From JASLEW01 sp035544895 (GTDB lineage Bacteria; Acidobacteriota; Thermoanaerobaculia; Multivoradales; UBA5704): DNA of 64,000 nucleotides. The stretch spans positions 124,001 through 188,000 of the forward strand of contig DASZZM010000049.1 in assembly GCA_035544895.1 (NCBI GenBank), given 5' to 3'. The notes under the pieces were generated by a model. The model searched no databases and was not told the DNA's origin. It was given only the letters and a program-made list of their open reading frames with translations. The translations under genes and the position numbers were made by a program. Of this stretch, positions 20,000-28,360 are shown one piece after another; within the stretch, counting starts at the first letter, position 1, and each line of letters begins with the position of its first letter.

Positions 20000-21328
20000 T
20001 CACGGCAGGCTGCGGGCCAGACGGATGCCGGTGAACTGGAAGCGAGTGTCGGCGGGCCAGAAGTTGCGGTAGCTGGCGCGGATGTGAGAGGCGGGGGTGG
20101 CGCAGGAGCCGCCGCGCAGCACTCGCTGGTTGTCCATGAACTTGCCGTTGTATTCCATCAGGTTGCCGTCGAAGGGGCGGTAGCCCGGGTAGGGCTCGTA
20201 GTGGCTGGTGGTCCATTCCCAGAGGTCGCCCGCCAGCTGCGCCAGCCCGGTCGGCGACGCCGGGCCCCCCGGCGCCGCGCCGCGAAAGGGAAGCGGGTGA
20301 AGGGCGCCGCTCTCCAGGAAATTGCCGCCCGCGCCGGGAAACCCCGACAGCCTGGCGGCGTGCTCCCACTCGCGCTCGGTCGGCAGCCGGGCGTCGGCCC
20401 AGTCTCCGCCCGCCTGGGCCTTCCAGCGCGCAAAGGCCTCCGCCTCGTAGAAGCTGACGTGCGCGACCGGCTCGTCGAGGTCCAGGTCGCGGACGCCGGC
20501 GAGCGTCCACTGCCGCCAGCGGCCGCCGTCCCGTTCCCAGTACAGGGGGGCCGCCCACCCGGCCTCCTGAACCCGTCCCCAGCCGTTGGCCAGCCAGAGC
20601 AGGGGGTTGCGGTAGCCGCCGCCCTCGACGAACTCCAGGTAATCGCCCACCGTGACCAGGCGGTCGAGCAGCGCGAACTCCTCGAGATAGCCCTTGTGGA
20701 CCGGCAGCTCATTGTCCCAGCACCATCCCCCCTCGCGGTTGCCGAACTCGTCCAGCCCGGCCCCGAAGGCGACGAACCGGCCGGGTGCGACGGGCGCGCG
20801 GCCGGCCTGGCCGCTTCCGGCTCCATCGCCGGTCATCATGTATGGCTCGCGCAGCTCGGGGACGTTCGAGCCCAGGATGTGCTTGAGCTCGGTGACCAGC
20901 AGCTCCTGGTGCTGCTGCTCGTGCTGGATGCCGGTGACGACCAGGAACTCGAGACGCGGCCAGTCGCCTTCGCCGGCCTCCGCGAGCAGCGCCTCGACGC
21001 GCCGGTCCACGGCGGCGCGGAAGCGGTAGATCTCGTCCGTCGTCGGCCGCGTGACCAGTCCGCGGTGATCGCGCGCCAGGCGCGGTCCGAGCGACTCGTA
21101 ATAGGAGTTCAGGGCGTACTCGAGCCGGCCATCCTCGGCCGAGTGGCGCCCGAAGGGCTCGAGGACGTTCTTGGCGAAGAACCAGGAGGTATGCCCGAGG
21201 TTCCACCACGGCGGGCTCACCTCCGGCATCGACTGCACCCGGTAGTCTTCCGGCTGCAGCGGCCGGCAGAGCTCGACGCTCAGCGCCCGCGTCGCGCGGT
21301 ACTTGTCCAGCAGCGCTTCCCGTTCCAT
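20000..21328 (-). CDS. egtB: EgtB-type sulfoxide synthase (ergothioneine biosynthesis)
   Basis: 442 residues from ATG 21328; an ATG 24 bases upstream is possible. The N-terminal DinB-like half supplies the iron ligands: H46 in WNLGHTSWFF, then H136-x3-H140-x-E142. The C-terminal half (about 175-440) is the FGE-sulfatase-type fold (LPTEREWEHAARL, GDLWEWTTSHY, RVLRGGSCATP). Together these are diagnostic of EgtB, a non-haem iron enzyme joining a thiol to hercynine. Whether the thiol is gamma-glutamylcysteine or cysteine cannot be read here. No hercynine-forming EgtD is visible in the window. The repeat copy at 21436-21554 lies directly upstream. Confidence 0.9.
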   Translation of the reverse strand: MEREALLDKYRATRALSVELCRPLQPEDYRVQSMPEVSPPWWNLGHTSWFFAKNVLEPFGRHSAEDGRLEYALNSYYESLGPRLARDHRGLVTRPTTDEIYRFRAAVDRRVEALLAEAGEGDWPRLEFLVVTGIQHEQQHQELLVTELKHILGSNVPELREPYMMTGDGAGSGQAGRAPVAPGRFVAFGAGLDEFGNREGGWCWDNELPVHKGYLEEFALLDRLVTVGDYLEFVEGGGYRNPLLWLANGWGRVQEAGWAAPLYWERDGGRWRQWTLAGVRDLDLDEPVAHVSFYEAEAFARWKAQAGGDWADARLPTEREWEHAARLSGFPGAGGNFLESGALHPLPFRGAAPGGPASPTGLAQLAGDLWEWTTSHYEPYPGYRPFDGNLMEYNGKFMDNQRVLRGGSCATPASHIRASYRNFWPADTRFQFTGIRLARSLP

Positions 21329-21435
21329 GCCGCCCCCCCCGGCGCGATCCAATCAACCCAACGCCATTCTACCGATCTCTTCTTCCCCGTCCCCCTTCGT
21401 CGTTCCCGGCCTCTGCGAGCCCGCTAGTGGGCTGA

Positions 21436-21554
21436 GAGGGTGGGGGCGTCCCCTTCCCCCCCGGAGGGGAGGGAAGGGGATCGAGGGGTTGCGGGGGGAG
21501 ATCCAATAGATGCTTTGAGTAGTCCGCCACCGCCACATCGGAGCGCCATTTCAT
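21436..21554 (-). repeat. interspersed intergenic repeat, copy 2
   Basis: Read on the minus strand it starts ATGAAATGGCGCTCCG and keeps the GGATCTCCCCCCGCAACC core and the CCCCTTCCC/GGGAAGGGG hairpin, but the 5' third differs from copies 1 and 3. It lies between the membrane-protein gene and egtB, inside the likely egtB leader. Confidence 0.8.
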
Positions 21555-21565
21555 CCCGCGCCTCC

Positions 21566-22048
21566 TCACTTCCCCGACATCGTATAGAACCCTCCCAGGA
21601 TCGCGCCGTAGAGGAGATGGGCAAGCAGGGTCACCAGCGGCGTGCGCCGGCCGTAGTTGAGAGCCAGGAATCCGGGGGGCTCGAGCAGGCGGGTCGGATT
21701 CGGGCCGAAGTCCTCGCTGGCCATGCGCGGATGCAGGCTGGGCAGCAGCGGCATCAGGGCGGCGAGGACGAACAGGCCCTGGACCAGGCCGACGCCCGCG
21801 CCCAGCCACCAGGTGGCGCGGCGCCAGCTCTCGAAGATCAGGGCGTAGAGGAAAGCGAGCAGCATTCCGTTGACCATGTGCAGCGCGAAGCCGACCAGGT
21901 TGGCGCGATGGCGGTCGGGAGTGAACGCCGAGCCGAGCATGAGCGGGATGCTCATGCGCGAGAAGCCGAGCCCCTGGCTGGCTTCCATCAGGATGGTGAG
22001 CACCACGGTGGCGCAGAAGCCCCACAGCAGCGCGCTGCCGGCGTTCAC
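21566..22048 (-). CDS. hypothetical four-helix membrane protein
   Basis: 160 residues with four hydrophobic helices (about 5-22, 47-70, 80-100 and 140-155) and no catalytic motif. Its start overlaps the end of the GH15 gene by four bases (ATGA), so the two are translationally coupled. It may anchor or regulate carbohydrate metabolism at the membrane, but nothing in the sequence shows this. A similar short membrane family is found in many bacteria; I cannot name it securely. Confidence 0.7.
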   Translation of the reverse strand: MNAGSALLWGFCATVVLTILMEASQGLGFSRMSIPLMLGSAFTPDRHRANLVGFALHMVNGMLLAFLYALIFESWRRATWWLGAGVGLVQGLFVLAALMPLLPSLHPRMASEDFGPNPTRLLEPPGFLALNYGRRTPLVTLLAHLLYGAILGGFYTMSGK

Positions 22049-23928
22049 ATCCGCACCCCCTTGTCCACCGGCGCCGGCTCCGCCTCCGGCGCCCGCGCTC
22101 GCCCCATCGCCTCGGTCAGCGCCAGGGCGGCGGAGATGAGGCCGACGTGGGTGAAGGCCTGCGGAAAGTTGCCCAGCGCCGCACCGCTCGCCGGGTCGAT
22201 CTCTTCGCCGAAGAGCCCCAGGTCGTTGGCAAAACCCAGCATGCGGTCGAACAGCGCCAGCGCCTCCTCGATCGCGCCGGAGCGGGCCAGGAACTCGGCG
22301 GCCCAGAAGCTGGCGATGCCGAAAGCCGCCTCGCCGCCCGGCAGGCCGTCGCTCCCGGGCGGATAGCGGTAGAGCAGGCCGTCGCGCTCGAGGGCCGCGC
22401 GCACCGCGCGGAAGGTCGAGCGCAGGCGTGGCGAGCTGGCCGGGTCGTCGTAGCCGCGCAGCCCGAGCAGCAGCAGGCTGGCGTCCAGCCCGTCGCCGCC
22501 CAGGGTGTCCACGTAGCTGCCCAGCTCGCGGTTGAAACCCTCGCTCTCGATGCGGCGGCGCAGCTCGTCACGGTGGCGCCGGAAGCGTTCGACCGGCACC
22601 GTGAGGCAGCCGCGTTCGTCGAGCTTGAGCAGGCGGTCGAGGGCCACCCAGCACATGGCCTTGGAGTAGGTGTGGTGGAAGCGCCCGGAGCGCTTCTCCC
22701 AGATCCCCTCGTCCGGCTCGGCCCAGAGGCGGCAGACCGTCTCTCCCAGCCGGCGCAGCAGCCGGCCTTCCGCCGCGTCGAGCGCGCCGCCGCGGACCAC
22801 GAGCTCGTAGGCGGCCCCCACCACCTCGCCGAAGATGTCGAGCTGGAGCTGACGGCTGGCGTCGTTGCCCACCCGCACCGGCCGCGACCCGGCGTAGCCC
22901 TCGAGCCACGGGATCTCGCGCTCGGCCAGGCGCACCTCGCCGTGGACGTCGTAGAGCACGTTGAGGCCGACCCGCGACATGCGGGTGGCATAGAGGAGCC
23001 AGGAGAAGAACGCCGCGCCTTCCTCCTTGAAGCCGAGGTCGAGGAAGGCGGTGAGAGTCCAGGAGGCGTCGCGCAGCCAGCAGTAGCGGTAGTCCCAGTT
23101 GCGCACGCCGCCGATCTCCTCGGGCAGCGAGGTGGTGGGCGCGGCGATCACCGCGCCCGACGGCGCGTAGGCCAGGAGCTTGAGCGCCAGCAGGCTGCGC
23201 ACCACCGCCTCGGAATGGGGGCCGTCGTAGCCGCACTGGCCCGCCCATCCGTGCCACCAGCGGAGCGAGCGCGCGAGCCGTTCCTCGGCCCGGTCGCCGA
23301 GCGGCAGGAACACCGCAGGCTGACCGCATTCGGCGGCCAGCGAGAGGAAGCGCCGGTCGCCCTGGCGGAGAATGGCGCGTCCGGCGACCGCCCCCGGATG
23401 GTCGGCCGCGGCCGCCAGCGGCAACTCGCCGCGCAGCGCCAGTACCAGTTCGCGGTGTTCCCAGGTGAAGCCGAGCGCGCGGCGGTCGCGCAACCGGCCG
23501 CCGCCGGCGCCGAAGCTCGGCCGCGGATCGCAGCCGGCCTCGATCTCGACCTCGCCCGCCAGGCACTCGAGGCGGCGCAGGATCTCGTGGTCGGGAGCGA
23601 TCTCGCCGCGCCGCTCGCTCTCGGCGGCGACGCTCATACAGTCGGTCAGCCGCAAGACTCCGCCGGCGGTCGTGAACGTCGTTTCGAGCACGTTGCTCGC
23701 GCCGACGTAGCGGCGTGCCGCCGTGAATTCGCCGGTGGGCCGCACCCAGAAGCGGCCGCCGCGCCGGGCGTCGAGCAGCGCGGCGAAGACGGCCGGGCTG
23801 TCGAAGCGGGGCACGCACAGCCAATCGACGGATCCGGTCCTGGAGACCAGCGCCGCCGTGCGGCAGTTGCCGATCAGGGCGTAGTCGCGGATGGGCGGGT
23901 AGGCCGCGGTGGCAGGGTTGGTGGGCAT
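22045..23928 (-). CDS. GH15-family glucoamylase/trehalase
   Basis: 627 residues, no signal peptide, so cytoplasmic. The N-terminal beta domain begins IRDYALIGNCRTAALVSRTG and SVDWLCVPRFDSP, typical of the trehalase-like GH15 group. The (alpha/alpha)6 barrel carries RNWDYRYCWLRDASWT (about 276-291), WLEGYAGSRPVRVGN and EPDEGIWEKR, with an acidic catalytic residue expected at the Glu of that block. HHTYSKAMCWVALDR follows. GH15 members of this type hydrolyse alpha,alpha-trehalose or related glucosides. The exact substrate is unresolved. It is divergent from the nicotinate phosphoribosyltransferase gene. Confidence 0.92.
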   Translation of the reverse strand: MPTNPATAAYPPIRDYALIGNCRTAALVSRTGSVDWLCVPRFDSPAVFAALLDARRGGRFWVRPTGEFTAARRYVGASNVLETTFTTAGGVLRLTDCMSVAAESERRGEIAPDHEILRRLECLAGEVEIEAGCDPRPSFGAGGGRLRDRRALGFTWEHRELVLALRGELPLAAAADHPGAVAGRAILRQGDRRFLSLAAECGQPAVFLPLGDRAEERLARSLRWWHGWAGQCGYDGPHSEAVVRSLLALKLLAYAPSGAVIAAPTTSLPEEIGGVRNWDYRYCWLRDASWTLTAFLDLGFKEEGAAFFSWLLYATRMSRVGLNVLYDVHGEVRLAEREIPWLEGYAGSRPVRVGNDASRQLQLDIFGEVVGAAYELVVRGGALDAAEGRLLRRLGETVCRLWAEPDEGIWEKRSGRFHHTYSKAMCWVALDRLLKLDERGCLTVPVERFRRHRDELRRRIESEGFNRELGSYVDTLGGDGLDASLLLLGLRGYDDPASSPRLRSTFRAVRAALERDGLLYRYPPGSDGLPGGEAAFGIASFWAAEFLARSGAIEEALALFDRMLGFANDLGLFGEEIDPASGAALGNFPQAFTHVGLISAALALTEAMGRARAPEAEPAPVDKGVRM

Positions 23929-24014
23929 GGGTGGGGGCGAGGTTGGGCGTAGACTCCCCTCTGCCGCGGGCTCCGGGCTCCTTGGATGGGCGGTGCAAGG
24001 GCCGCGCCACTGCG

Positions 24015-25514
24015 ATGACCTACCTCGACCGGCTGTATCGCGATTCCCTGGCCCTGGCCAACGATCTCTACCAGGTCACCATGGCTTGCGCGTACTGGCG
24101 GTCGGGAACCCACGACAAGGAGGCCGCCTTCCATCTGTATTTCCGCAACAACCCGTTCGGCGGCGGCTTCACGGTCGCCTGCGGGCTCGAGCCCGCGATG
24201 GAATACCTTGCGGGAGTGCGCTTTTCAGGCGAAGACCTCGCCTATCTCGCGGAGTTGCCCGGCAATGACGGCGCGCCGCTGTTCGCCGAGGATTTCCTCG
24301 CCCACCTGCGCGACCTGGAGTGGAGCTGCGACGTCGAGGCGGTGCCGGAGGGCACCGTCGTCTTTCCCTTCGAGCCCGTCCTGCGCGTCACCGGGCCGAT
24401 CGACCAGTGCCAGCTGCTCGAGACTCCGCTGCTCAACCTCCTCAACTTCCAGTCGCTGATCGCGACCAAGGCGGCGCGCGTCGCCCTGGTGGCGGGCGAG
24501 CAGGAGGTCGTCGAGTTCGGGCTGCGGCGCGCCCAAGGGCTCGACGGCGGGTTGTCGGCCAGCCGCGCCGCCCACGTCGGCGGCTGCGCGGCGACCTCGA
24601 ACCTGCTTGCCGGCAAACTCTTCGGCATTCCGGTTCGCGGCACGCACGCTCACAGCTGGGTGCAGTCGTTCGACTCCGAGATCGAGGCCTTCGACGCCTA
24701 TGCCGAGGCCATGCCCAACAACTGCGTCTTCCTGGTCGATACCTACGAGAGCCTGCAGGGGGTGCGCCACGCGGTCGAGGCCGGCCGCCGCCTGCGCCGG
24801 CGCGGGCACGAGATGATCGGCATCCGGCTGGATTCGGGCGACCTTGCCTACCTGAGCCGCGAGGCGCGCAAGATCCTGGACGAGAGCGGCTTTCCCGGCG
24901 CCCTCATCCTCGCCAGCAACCAGCTCGACGAGCACGTCATCGCCAGCCTGGAGCAGCAGGGCGCCAAGGTCGACGTGTGGGGAGTCGGCACGCGCCTGGT
25001 CTCCGGCCACCCCGATCCCGCCCTCGGCGGCGTCTACAAGCTGACCGCGGTGCGCCGCCGCGGGGACGCCTGGCAATACCGGCTGAAGCTCTCGGAACAG
25101 GTCTCCAAGATCTCGAACCCCGGCCTGCAGCAGGTTCGCCGCTACCGCGCCGGCGGCGAGTTCCTGGCCGACGTGATCTACGACGAGCAGAGCGGCATCG
25201 GCGAGGCGCCGGTGATGGTCGATCCGTTCGACATGACCAGGCGCAGGACGATCCCCGCCGGCACCGCATGGGAGGACCTCCTGGTCCCCGTCTTCCGCGG
25301 CGGCCGGCGGGTCTACGATCCGCCGCCCCTGGCCGCGCTCCGCCGACGCACCACGGCGCAGCTCGCCGGCTTCCACGAAGGCATCAAGCGCTTCATCCAT
25401 CCGCATCAGTACCCGGTCGGGCTGGAGGCCTGCTACTTCGACCTGAAGACCCGCCTGATCCTCGAAGCCCGCGGCGCCGCCCCGGGCCTTCTCGCCCGCA
25501 CCCGCCCGGAATGA
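24015..25514 (+). CDS. pncB: nicotinate phosphoribosyltransferase
   Basis: 499 residues from ATG 24015; an upstream frame exists but the family begins at YRDSLALANDLYQVTMA. Diagnostic blocks are FHLYFRNNPFGGGFTVACGL, VEFGLRRAQGLDGG, GTHAHSWVQSFDSE, FLVDTY and IRLDSGDLAYLS. The conserved His in GTHAHSW is the expected phosphorylated residue. It makes nicotinate mononucleotide from nicotinate and PRPP in the NAD salvage (Preiss-Handler) pathway. Its stop overlaps the ATG of the endonuclease III-like gene, so both are cotranslated. Confidence 0.95.
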   Translation: MTYLDRLYRDSLALANDLYQVTMACAYWRSGTHDKEAAFHLYFRNNPFGGGFTVACGLEPAMEYLAGVRFSGEDLAYLAELPGNDGAPLFAEDFLAHLRDLEWSCDVEAVPEGTVVFPFEPVLRVTGPIDQCQLLETPLLNLLNFQSLIATKAARVALVAGEQEVVEFGLRRAQGLDGGLSASRAAHVGGCAATSNLLAGKLFGIPVRGTHAHSWVQSFDSEIEAFDAYAEAMPNNCVFLVDTYESLQGVRHAVEAGRRLRRRGHEMIGIRLDSGDLAYLSREARKILDESGFPGALILASNQLDEHVIASLEQQGAKVDVWGVGTRLVSGHPDPALGGVYKLTAVRRRGDAWQYRLKLSEQVSKISNPGLQQVRRYRAGGEFLADVIYDEQSGIGEAPVMVDPFDMTRRRTIPAGTAWEDLLVPVFRGGRRVYDPPPLAALRRRTTAQLAGFHEGIKRFIHPHQYPVGLEACYFDLKTRLILEARGAAPGLLARTRPE

Positions 25515-26221
25515 GCCGCCGCCCTCCAACCCGGCTTGGCCTGGAAGCGGCCGTCGCCCGGCTCGAGGACCTCTACGGGACTCCAGCGCCGCCGCCCGCC
25601 ACCGATCCCTTCGCGCTGGTGGTGCTCGAGAACGCCGCCTACCTGGTCGACGACGCACGCCGCCTGGCCGTGTTCGCGCGGCTGCGAGAGGAGACCGGGC
25701 TGGTGCCGGAAACCCTGCTGTCCCTGGCTCCGGTGGCGCTGGCGCGCCTCATCCACGACGGCGGCATGCTGCCGGAGCACCGCGCCGAGAAGCTCCGTGC
25801 CGCCGCCCTGACCGTGCTCGAGATCGACGGCGGCGCCGCGGGGCTGCGGGAAGAGGTTGCCGGAGGACGGGGCGCCAAGCTGCTGCGGCGTTTTCCCGGC
25901 ATCGGCGAGCCGGGCGCCGACAAGATCCAGCTCCTGGCCTGCGTCAAGAAGACCCTCGCGCCCGACTCGAACGCGTTGCGCGTCCTCGTCCGCCTCGGTT
26001 ACGGCGAGGAGAGCGGCAATTACACGCAACAGTACCGCTCGGCCGCCGCCGCCGTGGCGCTCGAGCTTCCCGACGACTTCGCCTGGCTGATCCGCGCCCA
26101 CCAGCTCCTGCGCCGGCACGGCCAGGAGCTCTGCAAGCGCAACGCTCCCCGCTGCGCCGCCTGTCCCCTCACCCGCTCCTGCCGCTACTACCTCGCTGCC
26201 ACCGCGCGCACCCCGGATTAG
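25511..26221 (+). CDS. endonuclease III-like DNA glycosylase, 4Fe-4S
   Basis: 236 residues beginning at ATG 25511, which overlaps the upstream stop by four bases. The helix-hairpin-helix is visible in LLRRFPGIGEPGADKI; the catalytic Asp aligns in PDSNALRVLVRLGYG. The cluster loop is C208-x6-C215-x2-C218-x5-C224, the Nth/MutY pattern. The catalytic Lys of bifunctional Nth (usually in the HhH loop) is not clearly present, so it may be a monofunctional glycosylase. The likely role is base-excision repair. Pairing with pncB is probably not functional. Confidence 0.9.
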   Translation: MSRRPPTRLGLEAAVARLEDLYGTPAPPPATDPFALVVLENAAYLVDDARRLAVFARLREETGLVPETLLSLAPVALARLIHDGGMLPEHRAEKLRAAALTVLEIDGGAAGLREEVAGGRGAKLLRRFPGIGEPGADKIQLLACVKKTLAPDSNALRVLVRLGYGEESGNYTQQYRSAAAAVALELPDDFAWLIRAHQLLRRHGQELCKRNAPRCAACPLTRSCRYYLAATARTPD

Positions 26222-26400
26222 CCCCGGATTAGCCCTGCCCCCGGCGCCGCCATCCAAGTCCCCGCCCCCGCCATCAGGGCGACCGCGCCCAGGCAGGCGC
26301 CTTGCGACAGTGGTAGCGTAGGGTCGGCGGGCTACACGGTGAGTCTTTGGTCTTGAATACTCTCCATAGGAGCAGTGTCGCCTCGACAGGAGCCGCGATA

Positions 26401-27000
26401 GTGCCATCACCTGGTGTGGTTGCCCTCGCCGGACCCAACGGAGCCGGAAAATCAACGACCGGGCCACCACTCCTCAAAGAGACGCTGGGAGTCACGCAGT
26501 TCGTGAACGCCGATCTCATCGCCGAGGGCCTTGCCGCCTTTGATCCCGCAGGCGCCGCCTTGACGGCAGGCAAAGTCATGCTGAGCAGGATCAAAGAGCT
26601 CGCAAACAGTCGGACCACCTTTGCCTTCGAGACCACCCTTGCCGGCAAGTCTTACGCTCGATGGCTCTTGGAGCTGATCGAGAAGGGCTATCGATTCCAC
26701 ATCGTCTTTCTCTGGCTTCCCAGCCCCGAGTTTGCCCTGGAGCGAGTCAGGGATCGCGTTCGCCGCGGTGGCCACTTGGTACCTGAGCGGACAGTCCGGC
26801 GCCGCTTCCACGCGGGCTTGACGAACTTCTTCTCGCTTTACCAACCGATGGCAGATACGTGGCGTATCTTTGATAACTCGGGCACGCCGCCTCCGAGTCT
26901 GGTCGCGGCGGGAAGAGGCAAAGATGTGACGCTGGTCGAAGACACGACCACTTGGATGCAGCTCACGAAGCGCTATGGAGATCGAGCGAATGCCGAATGA
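26401..27000 (+). CDS. zeta-toxin-like P-loop kinase
   Basis: 199 residues from a GTG with AGGAG eight bases upstream; a TTG 54 bases earlier has no such site. The Walker A is GPNGAGKST (11-19), followed by NADLIAEGLAAFDP, where the D would be the catalytic acid, then FAFETTLAGKSY and a lid with R residues (RVRDRVRRGGHLVPE). This is the arrangement of the zeta-toxin/UDP-GlcNAc kinase family. G+C is noticeably lower than in the flanking genes. A small gene overlaps its end. I see no epsilon-type antitoxin upstream, so it may be a housekeeping homologue rather than a toxin. Confidence 0.85.
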   Translation: MPSPGVVALAGPNGAGKSTTGPPLLKETLGVTQFVNADLIAEGLAAFDPAGAALTAGKVMLSRIKELANSRTTFAFETTLAGKSYARWLLELIEKGYRFHIVFLWLPSPEFALERVRDRVRRGGHLVPERTVRRRFHAGLTNFFSLYQPMADTWRIFDNSGTPPPSLVAAGRGKDVTLVEDTTTWMQLTKRYGDRANAE

Positions 27001-27178
27001 GCCACCCAAGGATATTACTGCGATTTTTCGCGAAGGATCGCAGATCGATGCAGCGGTCCGCAAGGCGGCCCGGAACGCATGGCTCGCCCATAAACGCGAG
27101 GGCGTCCCGATCCCGGTCTGGAAGGATGGCAAAACGGTCTGGATTCCACCCGAGGAGATCGAGATCCCCGACGACTAG
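26975..27178 (+). CDS. small partner of the zeta-like kinase
   Basis: 67 residues, overlapping the kinase by 26 bases; an internal ATG at 26990 is an alternative start just ahead of the kinase stop. The core (AAVRKAARNAWLAHKREGVPI, then VWKDGKTVWIPPEEIEI) is a helix followed by a beta hairpin. From memory, small proteins of this type often follow zeta-like kinase genes. Antitoxin or regulatory function is only an inference. A basic helix and acidic end are visible; no DNA-binding motif is seen. Confidence 0.65.
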   Translation: MEIERMPNEPPKDITAIFREGSQIDAAVRKAARNAWLAHKREGVPIPVWKDGKTVWIPPEEIEIPDD

Positions 27179-27305
27179 CGCGAGTGAGCCGGCAAAAAAC
27201 CAAGCGGCGATTGGACTCACTCCTTCCGAGGTCATCCTGGCGGCTGCGTCGCTCGTGCGGCAGTGCGAGATCATCATAGTGCTCGTCTGCTACTCTAGAG
27301 AGTCG

Positions 27306-28238
27306 ATGAGCGAGACCCTCGGATATAGGCACGGGCACGCCCACCATGGGCATGGTCACGCCCATGCAACGGGCGGCGGCGGGACGGCCAACGAGAAGCG
27401 GCTCCTGCTCACCCTGGTCCTCGCGGCCGCCTACATGGTGGCCGAGGCCGTAGGCGGCTATCTCACCGGCTCGCTGGCCCTGCTCGCCGACGCCGGCCAC
27501 ATGCTTTCCGATGTGGCCGCCCTAGGCCTCTCGGTGTGGGCCATCCGCATCGCGCGGCGGCCGCCGACCGCGACCCTCACCTACGGACACCACCGCACGG
27601 AGATCCTGGCTGCCCTGGCCAACGGCGCCACGCTGGCGGCCATTTCCCTCTACGTGGTGGTCGAAGCCGTCCGCCGGCTGTCGGCTCCCCCGGCGGTCGA
27701 TGCCCCGGTGATGATCGCCATCGCCGGCGGCGGGCTGCTGTTCAACCTCATCGGGCTGCGCCTGCTCGCCGCCGGGCGCGCCGATAACCTCAACGTCCGC
27801 GGCGCCTGGCTGCACGTGGCGACCGATGCGCTGGGCAGCGCCCAGACCATCGTCGCCGGCTTCCTGATCTGGGTCTTCGGCTGGCGCTGGGCCGACCCCG
27901 TCGCGTCGATCGCCATCTCGCTGCTGGTCATCTACTCGGCGTGGCGGCTGCTCAAGGAGGCCGTGGGCGTGCTGATGGAGGCGGCGCCCGCGCATCTCGA
28001 CGTGACTCAGGTGCGCGAGGCGCTGGCCGGCGTGCCCGGAGTCATCGGGGTGCACGACCTGCACGTCTGGACCATCACCAGCGGCAGAGAGGCGCTGTCG
28101 GCCCACCTCGTCGTCGCGGAGGCGGGCTCGCGCTCCGCCACCCTCGGCCAGGTGCGCAACACCCTGCACGACCGTTTCGGCATCCACCACGTCACCGTCC
28201 AGCTCGAGCAGGACGAGTGCGGCAAGGGCTGCTGCTAG
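27306..28238 (+). CDS. czcD: cation diffusion facilitator, zinc-type exporter
   Basis: 310 residues from ATG 27306. The N terminus is a His-rich tail (HGHAHHGHGHAHATG), then six transmembrane helices. The metal site is the HxxxD pair: ADAGHMLSD in helix 2 and WLHVATDALGS in helix 5. A cytoplasmic C-terminal domain (about 205-300) has HDLHVWTITSG and ends in Cys-rich ECGKGCC. CDF proteins export Zn2+ (sometimes Co2+ or Cd2+) in exchange for H+. The C-terminal Cys cluster is consistent with metal sensing. Confidence 0.93.
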   Translation: MSETLGYRHGHAHHGHGHAHATGGGGTANEKRLLLTLVLAAAYMVAEAVGGYLTGSLALLADAGHMLSDVAALGLSVWAIRIARRPPTATLTYGHHRTEILAALANGATLAAISLYVVVEAVRRLSAPPAVDAPVMIAIAGGGLLFNLIGLRLLAAGRADNLNVRGAWLHVATDALGSAQTIVAGFLIWVFGWRWADPVASIAISLLVIYSAWRLLKEAVGVLMEAAPAHLDVTQVREALAGVPGVIGVHDLHVWTITSGREALSAHLVVAEAGSRSATLGQVRNTLHDRFGIHHVTVQLEQDECGKGCC

Positions 28239-28360
28239 GCAGCCCCAGGCCCAAATCGTGCACAAACTCCGCGGGCGGGCCGCCCCAATGATAGAGTCCC
28301 GCCCGTTCAATACCCGATGTGCCATCCAGTCCGCGTCGCCTTGCCGAGGAGCGTCTAGCC

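Noticed and set aside
26212..26235. Duplicated CCCCGGATTAG at the stop of the endonuclease III-like gene
   Set aside because: A single 11-base duplication with no further structure; likely chance or slippage.
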